A stretch of DNA of 64,000 bases, from NCBI GenBank assembly GCA_024637255.1, contig JAGXFO010000009.1, forward strand, positions 62,001 through 126,000. The letters run 5' to 3'. Both the position numbers and the translations under genes were made by a program. The notes beneath the pieces are model-generated. The model worked only from the letters and a program-made list of their open reading frames with translations. It had not been told where the DNA came from and did no database searches. This document shows, piece by piece, positions 32,870 through 40,711 of the stretch (position 1 is the stretch's first letter; the number at the start of each line of letters is the position of its first letter). This DNA comes from Sulfurovum sp. GTDB taxonomy: Bacteria; Campylobacterota; Campylobacteria; Campylobacterales; Sulfurovaceae.

Positions 32870-32948
32870 GTGCCTCGTCTCTTTGTCCAAAAACATTGCG
32901 GTGTCTCCTTTAGGAGGCGGGGCACTAAGGGTAGTGATATAAAATCAC
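32870..32948 (+). other. Structured intercistronic RNA between soxB and porin
   Basis: A 14-pair stem joins 32870-32883 (GTGCCTCGTCTCTT) to 32912-32925 (AGGAGGCGGGGCAC). It includes three G-U pairs, which favours structure in the plus-strand RNA over a DNA site. A second hairpin, GTGAT-ATAAA-ATCAC, lies at 32934-32948 followed by AATTTTATT. It may end part of the sox transcripts or stabilise mRNA ends. Confidence 0.6.
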
Positions 32949-33009
32949 AATTTTATTATAGCATAAGCTGATTAATTAATAAATATGAACAAAATAAAAA
33001 GGGGTTCAA

Positions 33010-34545
33010 ATGAACAAGGGAGGAATTACAATTAGTATTGCTGCAGCAATACTAATATGTATGAGTACATCAGCAACGGCAGGAGGGGAGATTGTACCTG
33101 TAGAGCCAACGGTAAAAGCAGAAGCACCAACACAGGCAACATCAAAACGCCAACTCAAAGAAAATATGACTCTGGTATATAATACGCTACCTGGAAGCGT
33201 AGACAATATCGGTGATATGTTTTCTGAAGGTATTTTCTATGGAAGACTTAGATCGAATTCATTTTATTGGGATTGGGACTCAGAAGCTTTGGATCCTGAA
33301 GACAACAAAGCGATGGGTATGGGTGGAAGCCTTATCTATAAATCAGCTGCACTCAATGGTTTCAGTTTTACTATGGGTTATTATGGCTCTTTAAACCCTG
33401 GTTTCTTTAATGAGGATGCATCTGATGTAGGCATTGTCAAATCTGGTAAAGATACATTTAGCAGATATAAAGTTTTAAAGACAGGCGATTATGGTATGCA
33501 TGTTCTGGGCGAAGCATATCTAGAATACAATAATGGTACGGTGGATGTTATAGCAGGTCGTCAACTTTTTGAATCAGTCTTTACGGCTTCAAATGATACA
33601 AAAATGATACCAAATACTTTTGATGGTATAAGTATAGCGGCTAAAATTGCACCTAAAACCACTGCTAGAGTTGCATGGTTTGCTGAACAAAAGTTAAGAG
33701 ACCATGAAAATGCACATGATGTTGTAACCTTCAAAGATGAAGCTGGTGAGAGCTGGAACAATAATGATGATGCTGTTGTCCATAAAGGACTTAGTTATGC
33801 CAATTTCCTAAAAGCAGGTGAAGATCCTGATCATAATCTTTTTATGGCGGATGTTAACACAAAATATATTGATAATTTGGATTTCACAATCAGTGGGTTG
33901 AGTCTACCGGGTGTGGTAAATGATATCGTTGCTGAAGCACATTATAGAGTTTTGCTTGACAATGGCTGGGCAATTAGACCGGGTGTAAGATATTTCCATC
34001 AAATGGATGATGGCGGAGGAGCTGTTGCAGTGAAGGGTGCTGATGGTCTAGATATGTCAGGTAAAGTTGCAACAGGTTATTCTGCTGACGTAATTAATGG
34101 GCATTCACTGGACAGTAGTTTATTTGCTGCAAGAGTTGACACTGAAACGCCAAATCAAAAAGGCCTTTTAAGATTTGCGTATTCTAAAGTGGCAGATAAG
34201 GCTGATATCCTTGCACCGTGGAGAGGGTTTCCAACGGGCGGTTTCACAAGATTAATGGGTCAATATAACTGGGCTGCCAATACAGAGACGTATATGGTTC
34301 AGGGATCATACAAATTTAACCCTCTCTTCAATACAAGCTTGGGCTACGCAATACAGGATTTTGATGATGCTAAAGTCAATGTACAAGCAGATAGCAATGT
34401 ATGGCATATGGATAACGTGTCAAAGTTGGCAAAAGATCTTGAAATGAAAGTACGTATTGCTTTAGTAAGCGCAGACCCTGGAACAACTGGAAAAGATGAT
34501 AGCTCTTATAACGAATATCGTTTAGAATTTAACTACCTTTTCTAG
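33010..34545 (+). CDS. OprD-family outer-membrane porin
   Basis: A 511-residue porin with a signal peptide ending near ATAGGE. The pattern EGIFYGRLRSNSFYWDWD, then GRQLFESVFTASNDTKMIPNTFDG and many short aromatic-ended strands, matches OprD-like channels common in Campylobacterota; it ends in EFNYLF with the terminal Phe for barrel insertion. GGGGTTCAA precedes ATG 33010. It follows soxB after a 152-base gap containing RNA hairpins and precedes the SoxH-like gene by 8 bases. I infer uptake of sulfur substrates or release of products, but substrate is not readable from sequence. Confidence 0.85.
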   Translation: MNKGGITISIAAAILICMSTSATAGGEIVPVEPTVKAEAPTQATSKRQLKENMTLVYNTLPGSVDNIGDMFSEGIFYGRLRSNSFYWDWDSEALDPEDNKAMGMGGSLIYKSAALNGFSFTMGYYGSLNPGFFNEDASDVGIVKSGKDTFSRYKVLKTGDYGMHVLGEAYLEYNNGTVDVIAGRQLFESVFTASNDTKMIPNTFDGISIAAKIAPKTTARVAWFAEQKLRDHENAHDVVTFKDEAGESWNNNDDAVVHKGLSYANFLKAGEDPDHNLFMADVNTKYIDNLDFTISGLSLPGVVNDIVAEAHYRVLLDNGWAIRPGVRYFHQMDDGGGAVAVKGADGLDMSGKVATGYSADVINGHSLDSSLFAARVDTETPNQKGLLRFAYSKVADKADILAPWRGFPTGGFTRLMGQYNWAANTETYMVQGSYKFNPLFNTSLGYAIQDFDDAKVNVQADSNVWHMDNVSKLAKDLEMKVRIALVSADPGTTGKDDSSYNEYRLEFNYLF

Positions 34546-34553
34546 GATTTAGT

Positions 34554-35471
34554 ATGAAAAACTTCGTTGCACTCTGTTTGTCTTTTGTAGCTTTGCAGGC
34601 TTTTGAGTATGACTTGAAGCCTGTTGAAGTCTCAAAGGATGTTTACTGTTTTTTTGGAGCACCCGAAGACATAAACAAAGAAAATGGCGGTAACATGGTT
34701 AACACATGCTTTGTAAAAACAAAAGAGGGCTTCGTTGTCATTGACAGCGGTCCTACTTTTGCCTATGCACAACAGGCATATGCTCAAATGCAAGAGATTT
34801 CAAAACTCCCTGTAAAATTTGTCATAAACACACATGACCATGATGACCATTGGTTGGGTAACAGTTTTTATAAAAGCAAAGGCGCTTTGTTGATGGGTCC
34901 AAAGACCTATGAACAAAATGTCATACCCGGGATGGTTACACGAATGCAAATGAGTGTAGGTGAAGAGACATATGCGGATACCGAAGTGGTAAAGCTTGAC
35001 AGTGCGGTTGAACAAAAATATGACTTTACCTTAGGCGATACGATTTTTGAGATAAAACAGTTGGTAGACCAGGCCCACACAAAAGGAGATCTTGTTGTCT
35101 TTTTGCCCCAAAAGAAGGTATTGTTCGCAGGGGATCTGGTCTTTAATGACAGGCTTAGTTCATTGCGTGATGGCTCTATTATCGGTTCGCTTAAGGCTTT
35201 GGACTTGATAGATAGCATGCATGCTGAAGTCATAGTAGGCGGGCATGGTTATGCGACAGATGCCAATGCTACACAGGTATTTAAAAGATATCTTATGGAG
35301 ATGAAAAAGCAAATTTTAGAGGCTTTGGAAGATGATGTGGGTATCGATGAAATCACAGAGCGTGTAGTGATGCCGGAGTATAAGCACATGAAGCTTTATG
35401 ATGTGCTTCATGGCCGTAATGTTTTTGATGCATACAGTGAATTGGAAATGTATAGTGAGGATGAAGAGTGA
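34554..35471 (+). CDS. SoxH-like secreted metallo-beta-lactamase-fold protein
   Basis: A 305-residue protein with a short signal peptide (to about LQAFEYD). The metal-binding motif INTHDHDDHWLGN (about 92-104), the later QAHTKGDLVVFLP, LFAGDLVF and GGHGYATD mark the metallo-beta-lactamase fold with a full set of ligands. Members encoded in sox clusters are called SoxH, and the quinoprotein-relay-like family is similar. Its role is unproven; hydrolysis of a thioester or persulfide intermediate is possible. It overlaps the next gene by 4 bases and is 8 bases after the porin, so they form one operon. Confidence 0.85.
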   Translation: MKNFVALCLSFVALQAFEYDLKPVEVSKDVYCFFGAPEDINKENGGNMVNTCFVKTKEGFVVIDSGPTFAYAQQAYAQMQEISKLPVKFVINTHDHDDHWLGNSFYKSKGALLMGPKTYEQNVIPGMVTRMQMSVGEETYADTEVVKLDSAVEQKYDFTLGDTIFEIKQLVDQAHTKGDLVVFLPQKKVLFAGDLVFNDRLSSLRDGSIIGSLKALDLIDSMHAEVIVGGHGYATDANATQVFKRYLMEMKKQILEALEDDVGIDEITERVVMPEYKHMKLYDVLHGRNVFDAYSELEMYSEDEE

Positions 35472-36244
35472 AAATAGTGTTATCGATTTTTTTGTGTGCA
35501 AGTCTGCTTTTTGGAGCAGAAGGTAAAGAGGTGTATGAAAAAAAATGTGCCTCATGCCATCAAGGCTTTATCTCTATGTCTAAGTTGAAAGAGAATTTTT
35601 TAGATCATAACAATACATTGCTGAAACTCGCTGCACCTACGCTAAATCAACTCTCTTACCGCCTAAAGCAACGCATCGGTGACCCCAAAGGTGATAGTGA
35701 GATACACCGCATGGAAGTATCTGCATTCATTAGTGATTATGTTTTAAACCCAGATAGAGAAAAAAGTCTCTGTTTGACTGATGTAATGCAGCATTTTGAA
35801 ACCATGCCCAGTTTAAAAGGCCAGGTTACAGAAGATGAGTTAGAAGAAGTCAGTAACTTTATTTATGAGTATGATACGAAGATGATCAAAGAAAAAAGTG
35901 TACAGTACGAAGGTTTTGACAAAGCGTTGGAAAAAGCAGAAAAAGAAGACAAGATCATCATGATCAAAGTCATGACGAAAGAGTGTCATTTCTGTAGAAA
36001 AATGGACGCAGAAGTGATGATAGAGGAAGAAGTGATCCAAGCTTTAGAAAAAGACTTTGTTTCTGTTGAGGTTGATGTTTCTACTACAATACTCCCTTTG
36101 GGGCTAAAGGCTGATATGACACCAAGCTTTATTTTTATCGATAAAAAAGGTAAAGTAATAAGCAACATCCCAGGTTCATGGAACAAAGAAGATTTTCTTG
36201 ATATCCTCAAGGAAGCAAAAGAGAAAAATAAAATAAAAAGGTAA
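35468..36244 (+). CDS. Periplasmic cytochrome c-thioredoxin fusion
   Basis: A 258-residue protein combining two redox modules. After the signal peptide (to about LLFGAEG), a small c-type heme domain carries CASCH at 27-31 and a long helical region. From about residue 145 a thioredoxin-like domain follows with MIKVMTKECHFCRKMD (Cys173 and Cys176) and the cis-Pro segment ADMTPSFIFIDKKG. SoxW-type thioredoxins keep Sox proteins reduced; here one polypeptide could link thiol chemistry to the cytochrome pool. It overlaps the SoxH-like gene by 4 bases and is 4 bases before a dsrE-like gene. Confidence 0.85.
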   Translation: MKIVLSIFLCASLLFGAEGKEVYEKKCASCHQGFISMSKLKENFLDHNNTLLKLAAPTLNQLSYRLKQRIGDPKGDSEIHRMEVSAFISDYVLNPDREKSLCLTDVMQHFETMPSLKGQVTEDELEEVSNFIYEYDTKMIKEKSVQYEGFDKALEKAEKEDKIIMIKVMTKECHFCRKMDAEVMIEEEVIQALEKDFVSVEVDVSTTILPLGLKADMTPSFIFIDKKGKVISNIPGSWNKEDFLDILKEAKEKNKIKR

Positions 36245-36248
36245 AGAG

Positions 36249-36686
36249 ATGAAATATTTAGTGATAGCATTTATATTATTGTTCAACATTGGTTTCGCAG
36301 AAACTGAGTTCGCTGAGCCCAAACCTACTATAGATAACCCAAGAAAAATAGTTTTTTCTATTATCTCTGGCGATGCTAAAGAGATAAACCATGTATTGAG
36401 TTCTGTCAATAATGTGATGAAATTTTATAGACCTGAAAATACAGAGATCGCTGTAGTTGCATATTCACAAGGTATCAATGCCGTACTGAAAAATGGGGAT
36501 GTTGATATCCGTAAGCGTGTTGAAGCTTTGATGACCTATGATGTTGTGTTTATTGCCTGTGGAAATACAATGCGTACACTCAAAATAGAAAATAAGGATC
36601 TACTTGATGATGTTGAAGTGGTCACAGCAGGGATTGTAGAAATCATTGAAAAGCAATTGCAGGGGTATGTGTATATACAACCATAA
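36249..36686 (+). CDS. Secreted DsrE-like protein (paralogue 3)
   Basis: A 145-residue protein with a signal peptide (MKYLVIAFILLFNIGFAET) and the DsrE-like pattern: RKIVFSIISGDAKEINHVLSSVNNVMKFY, EIAVVAYSQGINAVLKNG, then VVFIACGNTMRTLKI with the candidate sulfur-carrier Cys, and VTAGIVEIIEKQLQGYVYIQP. It is closest in layout to the protein at 25893, where the IGCENTMKEK segment corresponds to ACGNTMRTL. It ends the gene run soxX to dsrE; the next gene has its own repeat-type promoter. It is probably a periplasmic sulfur carrier. Confidence 0.82.
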   Translation: MKYLVIAFILLFNIGFAETEFAEPKPTIDNPRKIVFSIISGDAKEINHVLSSVNNVMKFYRPENTEIAVVAYSQGINAVLKNGDVDIRKRVEALMTYDVVFIACGNTMRTLKIENKDLLDDVEVVTAGIVEIIEKQLQGYVYIQP

Positions 36687-36697
36687 ATAGCTTTTGT

Positions 36698-36729
36698 TTT
36701 ACATATAATTTACACTCAAAAGATATACT
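36698..36729 (+). promoter_or_regulatory. Direct-repeat operator and promoter of tandem DUF302 gene
   Basis: TTTACA (36698-36703), N5, TTTACA (36709-36714), 9 bases, then -10 TATACT (36724-36729). The transcript leader would be short, as the ATG is at 36749. Confidence 0.7.
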
Positions 36730-36748
36730 ATGAAAAAAGGAATTCAAA

Positions 36749-37726
36749 ATGAAATTATTTATGAAAGGGATGCTTTGTGCATCACTGCTAGTTACTGGAG
36801 CGATGGCAACAGAAACAGTAAACGCCGCACCCAAGGAAGCTACTGCCATTAAGAACACTACTGCAGATATTGAAATATTCACTTCAGACAATACGGATGG
36901 GAAAATCACACCGGCAAGTATAGAAAAAGCATTTAAAGAAGCAGGGTTTATTGTCTCGGCCAACAGAGATATGAATGAGCCTTTTGTTAAACAGTTTAAA
37001 GAGTCAAGTTTTGATACCTATAATCTTTTTACATTTTATAAACAAGATACAGTTCTGGAATTGGTAAAGAAATATCCAAACATAGGTCTTTTTGCTCCTA
37101 TGAGTATGTCTATTTATACTAAAAAAGGTGAAAAAATTATTTCAGTCTCTTCTTTAACGGCAGAAGCAATGGCTAAGATCATGAAGGCACCCGCTGATGA
37201 TAAAACATTACAGGACTTAAGAACACTTGTAAAGCAAACGTTAAAAAAAGCGATGCCAAATGGTTCATTTGAAACGTTATCCTATGAGATGCAAGAGCCC
37301 ATAGGCGAGCTTGTTACTAATGTAAGCATGGAAATGGATGCAGATGAGTGGGAAGATCAGTTGGATGAATTTAAGATGGGTCTTGAAGGTGAGCTCGCAC
37401 CTAATGGATTTGTGATTGCTGGACATAATAATCTAGGCGATGATTTTGAAGAATCAAATTACGAAGCATTTGATTTTTATGAAGTATATTCTATTTGTAA
37501 ACTACCGGTAATCTATACCATTGCCAAAACAAGACCGGAAGCAGGAGCATATGCACCATGTTCACTCTATCTTAGTAAAAAGAAAAATGAAGACATGATG
37601 CAAATAGGCTTTCCTTCAGTGTATAATTGGATGAGTTCTATGGCCATAGATAACAAAGAAGACATGGAAGTTTTGGAAACCGCACAAGCTGGAATGAAAA
37701 AGATATTAACTGGTCTTACTCAGTAA
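36749..37726 (+). CDS. Secreted tandem DUF302 protein
   Basis: A 325-residue protein with a signal peptide (to about AMATETV) and two DUF302-like repeats. Repeat 1 (about 30-180) has SIEKAFKEAGFIVSANRDMNEPF, TFYKQDTVLELVKKYPNIGLFAPMSMSIYTKKG; repeat 2 (about 185-325) has EDQLDEFKMGLEGELAPNGFVIAGHNNLGDDF and FYEVYSICKLPVIYTIAKTRPEAGAYAPCSLYLSKK. The Cys-Pro and Pro-Cys positions in repeat 2 might bind heme or metal, which is only a guess. It has its own TTTACA-repeat promoter, so it should respond with the sox genes. A terminator hairpin follows. Confidence 0.78.
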   Translation: MKLFMKGMLCASLLVTGAMATETVNAAPKEATAIKNTTADIEIFTSDNTDGKITPASIEKAFKEAGFIVSANRDMNEPFVKQFKESSFDTYNLFTFYKQDTVLELVKKYPNIGLFAPMSMSIYTKKGEKIISVSSLTAEAMAKIMKAPADDKTLQDLRTLVKQTLKKAMPNGSFETLSYEMQEPIGELVTNVSMEMDADEWEDQLDEFKMGLEGELAPNGFVIAGHNNLGDDFEESNYEAFDFYEVYSICKLPVIYTIAKTRPEAGAYAPCSLYLSKKKNEDMMQIGFPSVYNWMSSMAIDNKEDMEVLETAQAGMKKILTGLTQ

Positions 37727-37744
37727 GGTATCAGATACCGTAAG

Positions 37745-37760
37745 GGCTACTTCTGTAGCC
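37745..37760 (+). terminator. Hairpin after tandem DUF302 gene
   Basis: GGCTAC-TTCT-GTAGCC (37745-37760), preceded by a small GGTAT-CAG-ATACC hairpin at 37728-37740. No T run, so termination may be weak or serve the convergent arsR-type gene. Confidence 0.5.
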
Positions 37761-37786
37761 TAGTCTCGTTGATCCCGGAGAAGCAG

Positions 37787-38155
37787 TCAATTAGTATTAT
37801 CAAACTGAAATACGATTCCTTTTTCATAATCCTCAACTAAAACTTTAAAACATTCTGCAATCTCTTTCATTGTTTCTATATTTGGCTCAATATAGATTTT
37901 ATTTTTACTCTTTGTCATCGTAATGATCTGTGCATCTTTCAGTTCTTTAAGATGACGGGATATCGTCGGCAGTGCAAAGTCAAAATGCTCAGCAATGCTG
38001 GTTACACATGTGGCTTGAGCAATTATGTCATCTTTTGGTTGTTTCTCATCAATGGAACAGGCATACCCACCCGTAAATATATTTTTAAAAATCTTAAAAC
38101 GGGTTTCATTACCCAACGCTTTAAATATTTTAATTTTATTATTCATATCTAGCAT
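37787..38155 (-). CDS. ArsR-family regulator (paralogue 2)
   Basis: A 122-residue winged-helix regulator closely similar to the one at 26659-27033; both begin MLDM and share KIKIFKALGNETRF, SIAEHFDF-x-LPTIS-x-HLKEL and NKIYIEPNIE. It keeps the two Cys positions, GGYACSIDEK and QATCVTSI. It is divergent from the MerT-like/rhodanese and methyltransferase operon, which it probably represses. The gap holds GCTAAA-N9-TTTAGC, a plausible operator. The sequence does not tell whether the inducer is a sulfur species, arsenite or another thiol-reactive agent. Confidence 0.9.
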   Translation of the reverse strand: MLDMNNKIKIFKALGNETRFKIFKNIFTGGYACSIDEKQPKDDIIAQATCVTSIAEHFDFALPTISRHLKELKDAQIITMTKSKNKIYIEPNIETMKEIAECFKVLVEDYEKGIVFQFDNTN

Positions 38156-38187
38156 AGTATACCCTCATATATTTTTATAGTAGTATA

Positions 38188-38216
38188 GCTAAACAAAAGC
38201 TATTTAGCAATTTAGA
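38188..38216. promoter_or_regulatory. Candidate ArsR operator before MerT-rhodanese operon
   Basis: Inverted repeat GCTAAA (38188-38193), N9, TTTAGC (38203-38208). The segment TTTAGCAATTTAGA (38203-38216) nearly matches TTTAGCAAATTAGG on the minus strand before the other arsR-type gene (27108-27095). Confidence 0.5.
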
Positions 38217-38296
38217 CAATTAACTTTATATTAAGTATGGAAAATATACAATTCTAACCAATTTGGTGGATAAGCCAAATAGATTAAGGATATTAA

Positions 38297-39271
38297 ATGG
38301 CAAATAAAAAAATATTAGCAACGATCATTGCAACTGTTGCAGCATCTCTTTGTTGTGTGACACCCGTTTTGGCAATTCTTGCCGGTTCAAGTTCTTTGGC
38401 AACGAGTTTTTCATGGATGGAGCCTTATCATGAGTATTTGGTTGGATTGACTATATTGGTTTTACTGTATGCCTGGTGGGATAAGCTTAAACCTAAAGGT
38501 GATGATATTGCGTGTGCGTGTGATGAAAAGACAGGGTTTTTTTCCAGCAAACTATTTTTAGCCATCGTCACTATATTTGCCATCGTTATGCTTACTTTCC
38601 CAAAATGGGGATATTCATATTTTGATATCAAATCAGACTGCAATGCCTGTACAACTGAAATAAGTACAGCAGCACCGGTAAAAACGGATAAGGCTTCACC
38701 TGCTTGCGCAACAAACGATAATTGCGATAGCCCAACTAAGCCTAAAATGTCTGACGAAGCACCAGCAGTCAAAAAAACCGCCAATACTGAAGCACTGCCT
38801 GTCTTCAAATACATGAGTGAAGAAAGAGCAAACCCGACACCATACAATGAAAAAGCGTGTGCCGGTTGGGGACGTCAAGAAATAGATGCTCTTATGAGAA
38901 ATGCAAGAGCTGAAGTTGAAGAGATGTCCCCCGTAGTGCTCAAGAAGATGATTGACAATGAAGAAGAATTTGTACTTCTTGATGTTAGGGAAAGTGAACA
39001 AAGAGCAGAAGGTACGATTTATGCTGATGAGATTGTTTCACTTACCAGGGGTGATCTTGAGTTTGAAATAATGAATAAAATTAAAAATAAAGATGCTGTC
39101 ATAATTACGTATTGTCGTAGTGGAGGACGTGGTCTATTTGCAGCTCAAACACTGAAGCATTTAGGTTATGCAAATACGTGTAATTTAAAAGGCGGATTAA
39201 AAGCTTGGGCTAGAGCAGGTTTTCCTTTTGATAATGGGTTAGGGGTTGTTGTGAAAGTAACGGACGAGTAG
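38297..39271 (+). CDS. MerT-like membrane domain fused to rhodanese
   Basis: A 324-residue two-part protein. Residues 1-105 form about three helices resembling the mercuric transporter MerT, with a vicinal Cys pair CCVTPVLA at 19-20 and a second pair CAC at 73 and 75 in the loop. Residues 106-190 are a Cys-containing linker (CNAC, PAC, DNC, KACAGWG). Residues 205-324 are a rhodanese domain with LLDVRESEQRAEGT and the active-site loop YCRSGGRG, Cys273. The arrangement suggests a thiol relay across the membrane to a sulfurtransferase, for sulfane sulfur or a metal(loid). Located behind an ArsR-type regulator and 7 bases before the methyltransferase gene. Confidence 0.8.
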   Translation: MANKKILATIIATVAASLCCVTPVLAILAGSSSLATSFSWMEPYHEYLVGLTILVLLYAWWDKLKPKGDDIACACDEKTGFFSSKLFLAIVTIFAIVMLTFPKWGYSYFDIKSDCNACTTEISTAAPVKTDKASPACATNDNCDSPTKPKMSDEAPAVKKTANTEALPVFKYMSEERANPTPYNEKACAGWGRQEIDALMRNARAEVEEMSPVVLKKMIDNEEEFVLLDVRESEQRAEGTIYADEIVSLTRGDLEFEIMNKIKNKDAVIITYCRSGGRGLFAAQTLKHLGYANTCNLKGGLKAWARAGFPFDNGLGVVVKVTDE

Positions 39272-39278
39272 TAAGGCT

Positions 39279-40643
39279 ATGGATAATCATAAACAAATCA
39301 TAGAACTCTATACTGAATTGGCAGAGCGGCCAGAGAAAGATTTTGGTTGGGATAAAGGGTTTGAAAACGCAAAAGCACATGGCTATCTGGATACATGGTT
39401 TGAAAAACTTCCCTCTGAGATTTGGCAATACTGTGCAGCAGTGGGTAATCCTTTTACGTATGCTGAGATCAAACATGGTGATGTCGTTGTAGATCTTGGT
39501 TGCGGGGCAGGTGTTGATCTTTTAGTGAGTGCTTTATTGGTTGGAGAAAATGGTAGGGCTATAGGTGTTGATATCACTCCAGGGATGGTAAAAAAAGCAA
39601 GATATCATGCTTCTATTGCCGGTTTTTCCAATGTGGATGTGTTGGAGAGCAATTTTGACAATATAGATGTAGAAGACGAGTCTGTAGATGTTGTCATCTC
39701 TAACGGCGCCATAAATCTTACCTCTTGTAAAGAGAGTGTGTTTGCCGAGATATATCGAATTTTAAAACCTGATGGCAAGATCTATTTCGCAGATATGATC
39801 GATATCTCAGTTAAAGAGGAGCATTGTTGTTCTATTGAAAAAGGTGCATCTTGCAGCAATGCGGATGAAGAAGATTGGGCAAATTGTGTTGCTGGTACTT
39901 TACGGCAGGATGAACTGATAGAAATCATAGAAAAAACTGGATTTAGTGATGTTGAATGTACGGGGCTTACACACTATACCACTTCAGAGACAACTCAGGG
40001 TGCAACTTTCAAAGCTACTAAAATTCCCTCTGATACATTAAGGGAAAAGCATTGGGATACACTCTTTAAAACAAAAGACTATACGCAAGTGTTATGGCAT
40101 CAGGAAACGCCAAACACTTCGTTAATGACTATAGAACAATATGCAAAAAAAGATGACTTCATCATAGATGTAGGTTGTGGAGCATCGCTTCTTGTAGATA
40201 GATTAATTGAGGGTGGATATGAAAATATGACACTATTGGACATATCAAAAACCTCCCTTGATATTGTGAAGAGCAGACTCTTGGATAAATTTGATATTCC
40301 AAACTATATATGTTCGGACATTATAAACTTTGAAACAAACAAAAAGTTCAATATATGGCATGATAGAGCAGTTTTTCATTTTTTACTTCTAGAAAAAGAG
40401 AGAAAGAAATATTTTGAAGTATTAGAAGAGAGTTTAATGTCAGACGGTATAGCGATTATCAATACTTTCTCTTTTGGCGGAGAAGTGCAATGTGCGGGAC
40501 TGGATATTATCCAATACGATGATGAAAAAATGCTTCAAGAATTACCATCAGGATTAGCATTAATAGAGCATAGAGAGTTCATGCATATTACACCAAAAAG
40601 TAGTGAGCAAAAATATTGTTCTTTTATAATTAAGAAAATTTAA
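39279..40643 (+). CDS. Tandem methyltransferase, ArsM-like plus TehB-like
   Basis: A 454-residue protein with two SAM-dependent methyltransferase domains. The first (about 40-245) has motif I VVDLGCGAGVDLLVSALLVG, GVDITPGMVKKAR, SNGAINLTSCKE and EEDWANCVAGTLRQDELIEII, like arsenite methyltransferases, with several Cys (75, 150, 183, 184, 192, 203) as possible metalloid ligands. The second (about 255-454) has a fresh motif I FIIDVGCGASLLVDRLI, LLDISKTSLDIVK, WHDRAVFHFL, like TehB/thiol methyltransferases. Both SAM sites look intact. It sits 7 bases after the MerT-rhodanese gene. Methylation of arsenic, selenium, tellurium or sulfide-type substrates is possible. Confidence 0.82.
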   Translation: MDNHKQIIELYTELAERPEKDFGWDKGFENAKAHGYLDTWFEKLPSEIWQYCAAVGNPFTYAEIKHGDVVVDLGCGAGVDLLVSALLVGENGRAIGVDITPGMVKKARYHASIAGFSNVDVLESNFDNIDVEDESVDVVISNGAINLTSCKESVFAEIYRILKPDGKIYFADMIDISVKEEHCCSIEKGASCSNADEEDWANCVAGTLRQDELIEIIEKTGFSDVECTGLTHYTTSETTQGATFKATKIPSDTLREKHWDTLFKTKDYTQVLWHQETPNTSLMTIEQYAKKDDFIIDVGCGASLLVDRLIEGGYENMTLLDISKTSLDIVKSRLLDKFDIPNYICSDIINFETNKKFNIWHDRAVFHFLLLEKERKKYFEVLEESLMSDGIAIINTFSFGGEVQCAGLDIIQYDDEKMLQELPSGLALIEHREFMHITPKSSEQKYCSFIIKKI

Positions 40644-40711
40644 GATAGAAACACCTTGTAACCATCCCTTAGATATACTACATCCATTATTATTCTGACA
40701 AGGATCATGTT

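Noticed and set aside
20888..40643. Sulfur island as an integrated mobile element
   Set aside because: No integrase, transposase, flanking direct repeats or clear att site could be found; the soxB relic fits internal duplication better. The nearby tRNA-Leu at 20217 shows no repeated 3' end that I could see.
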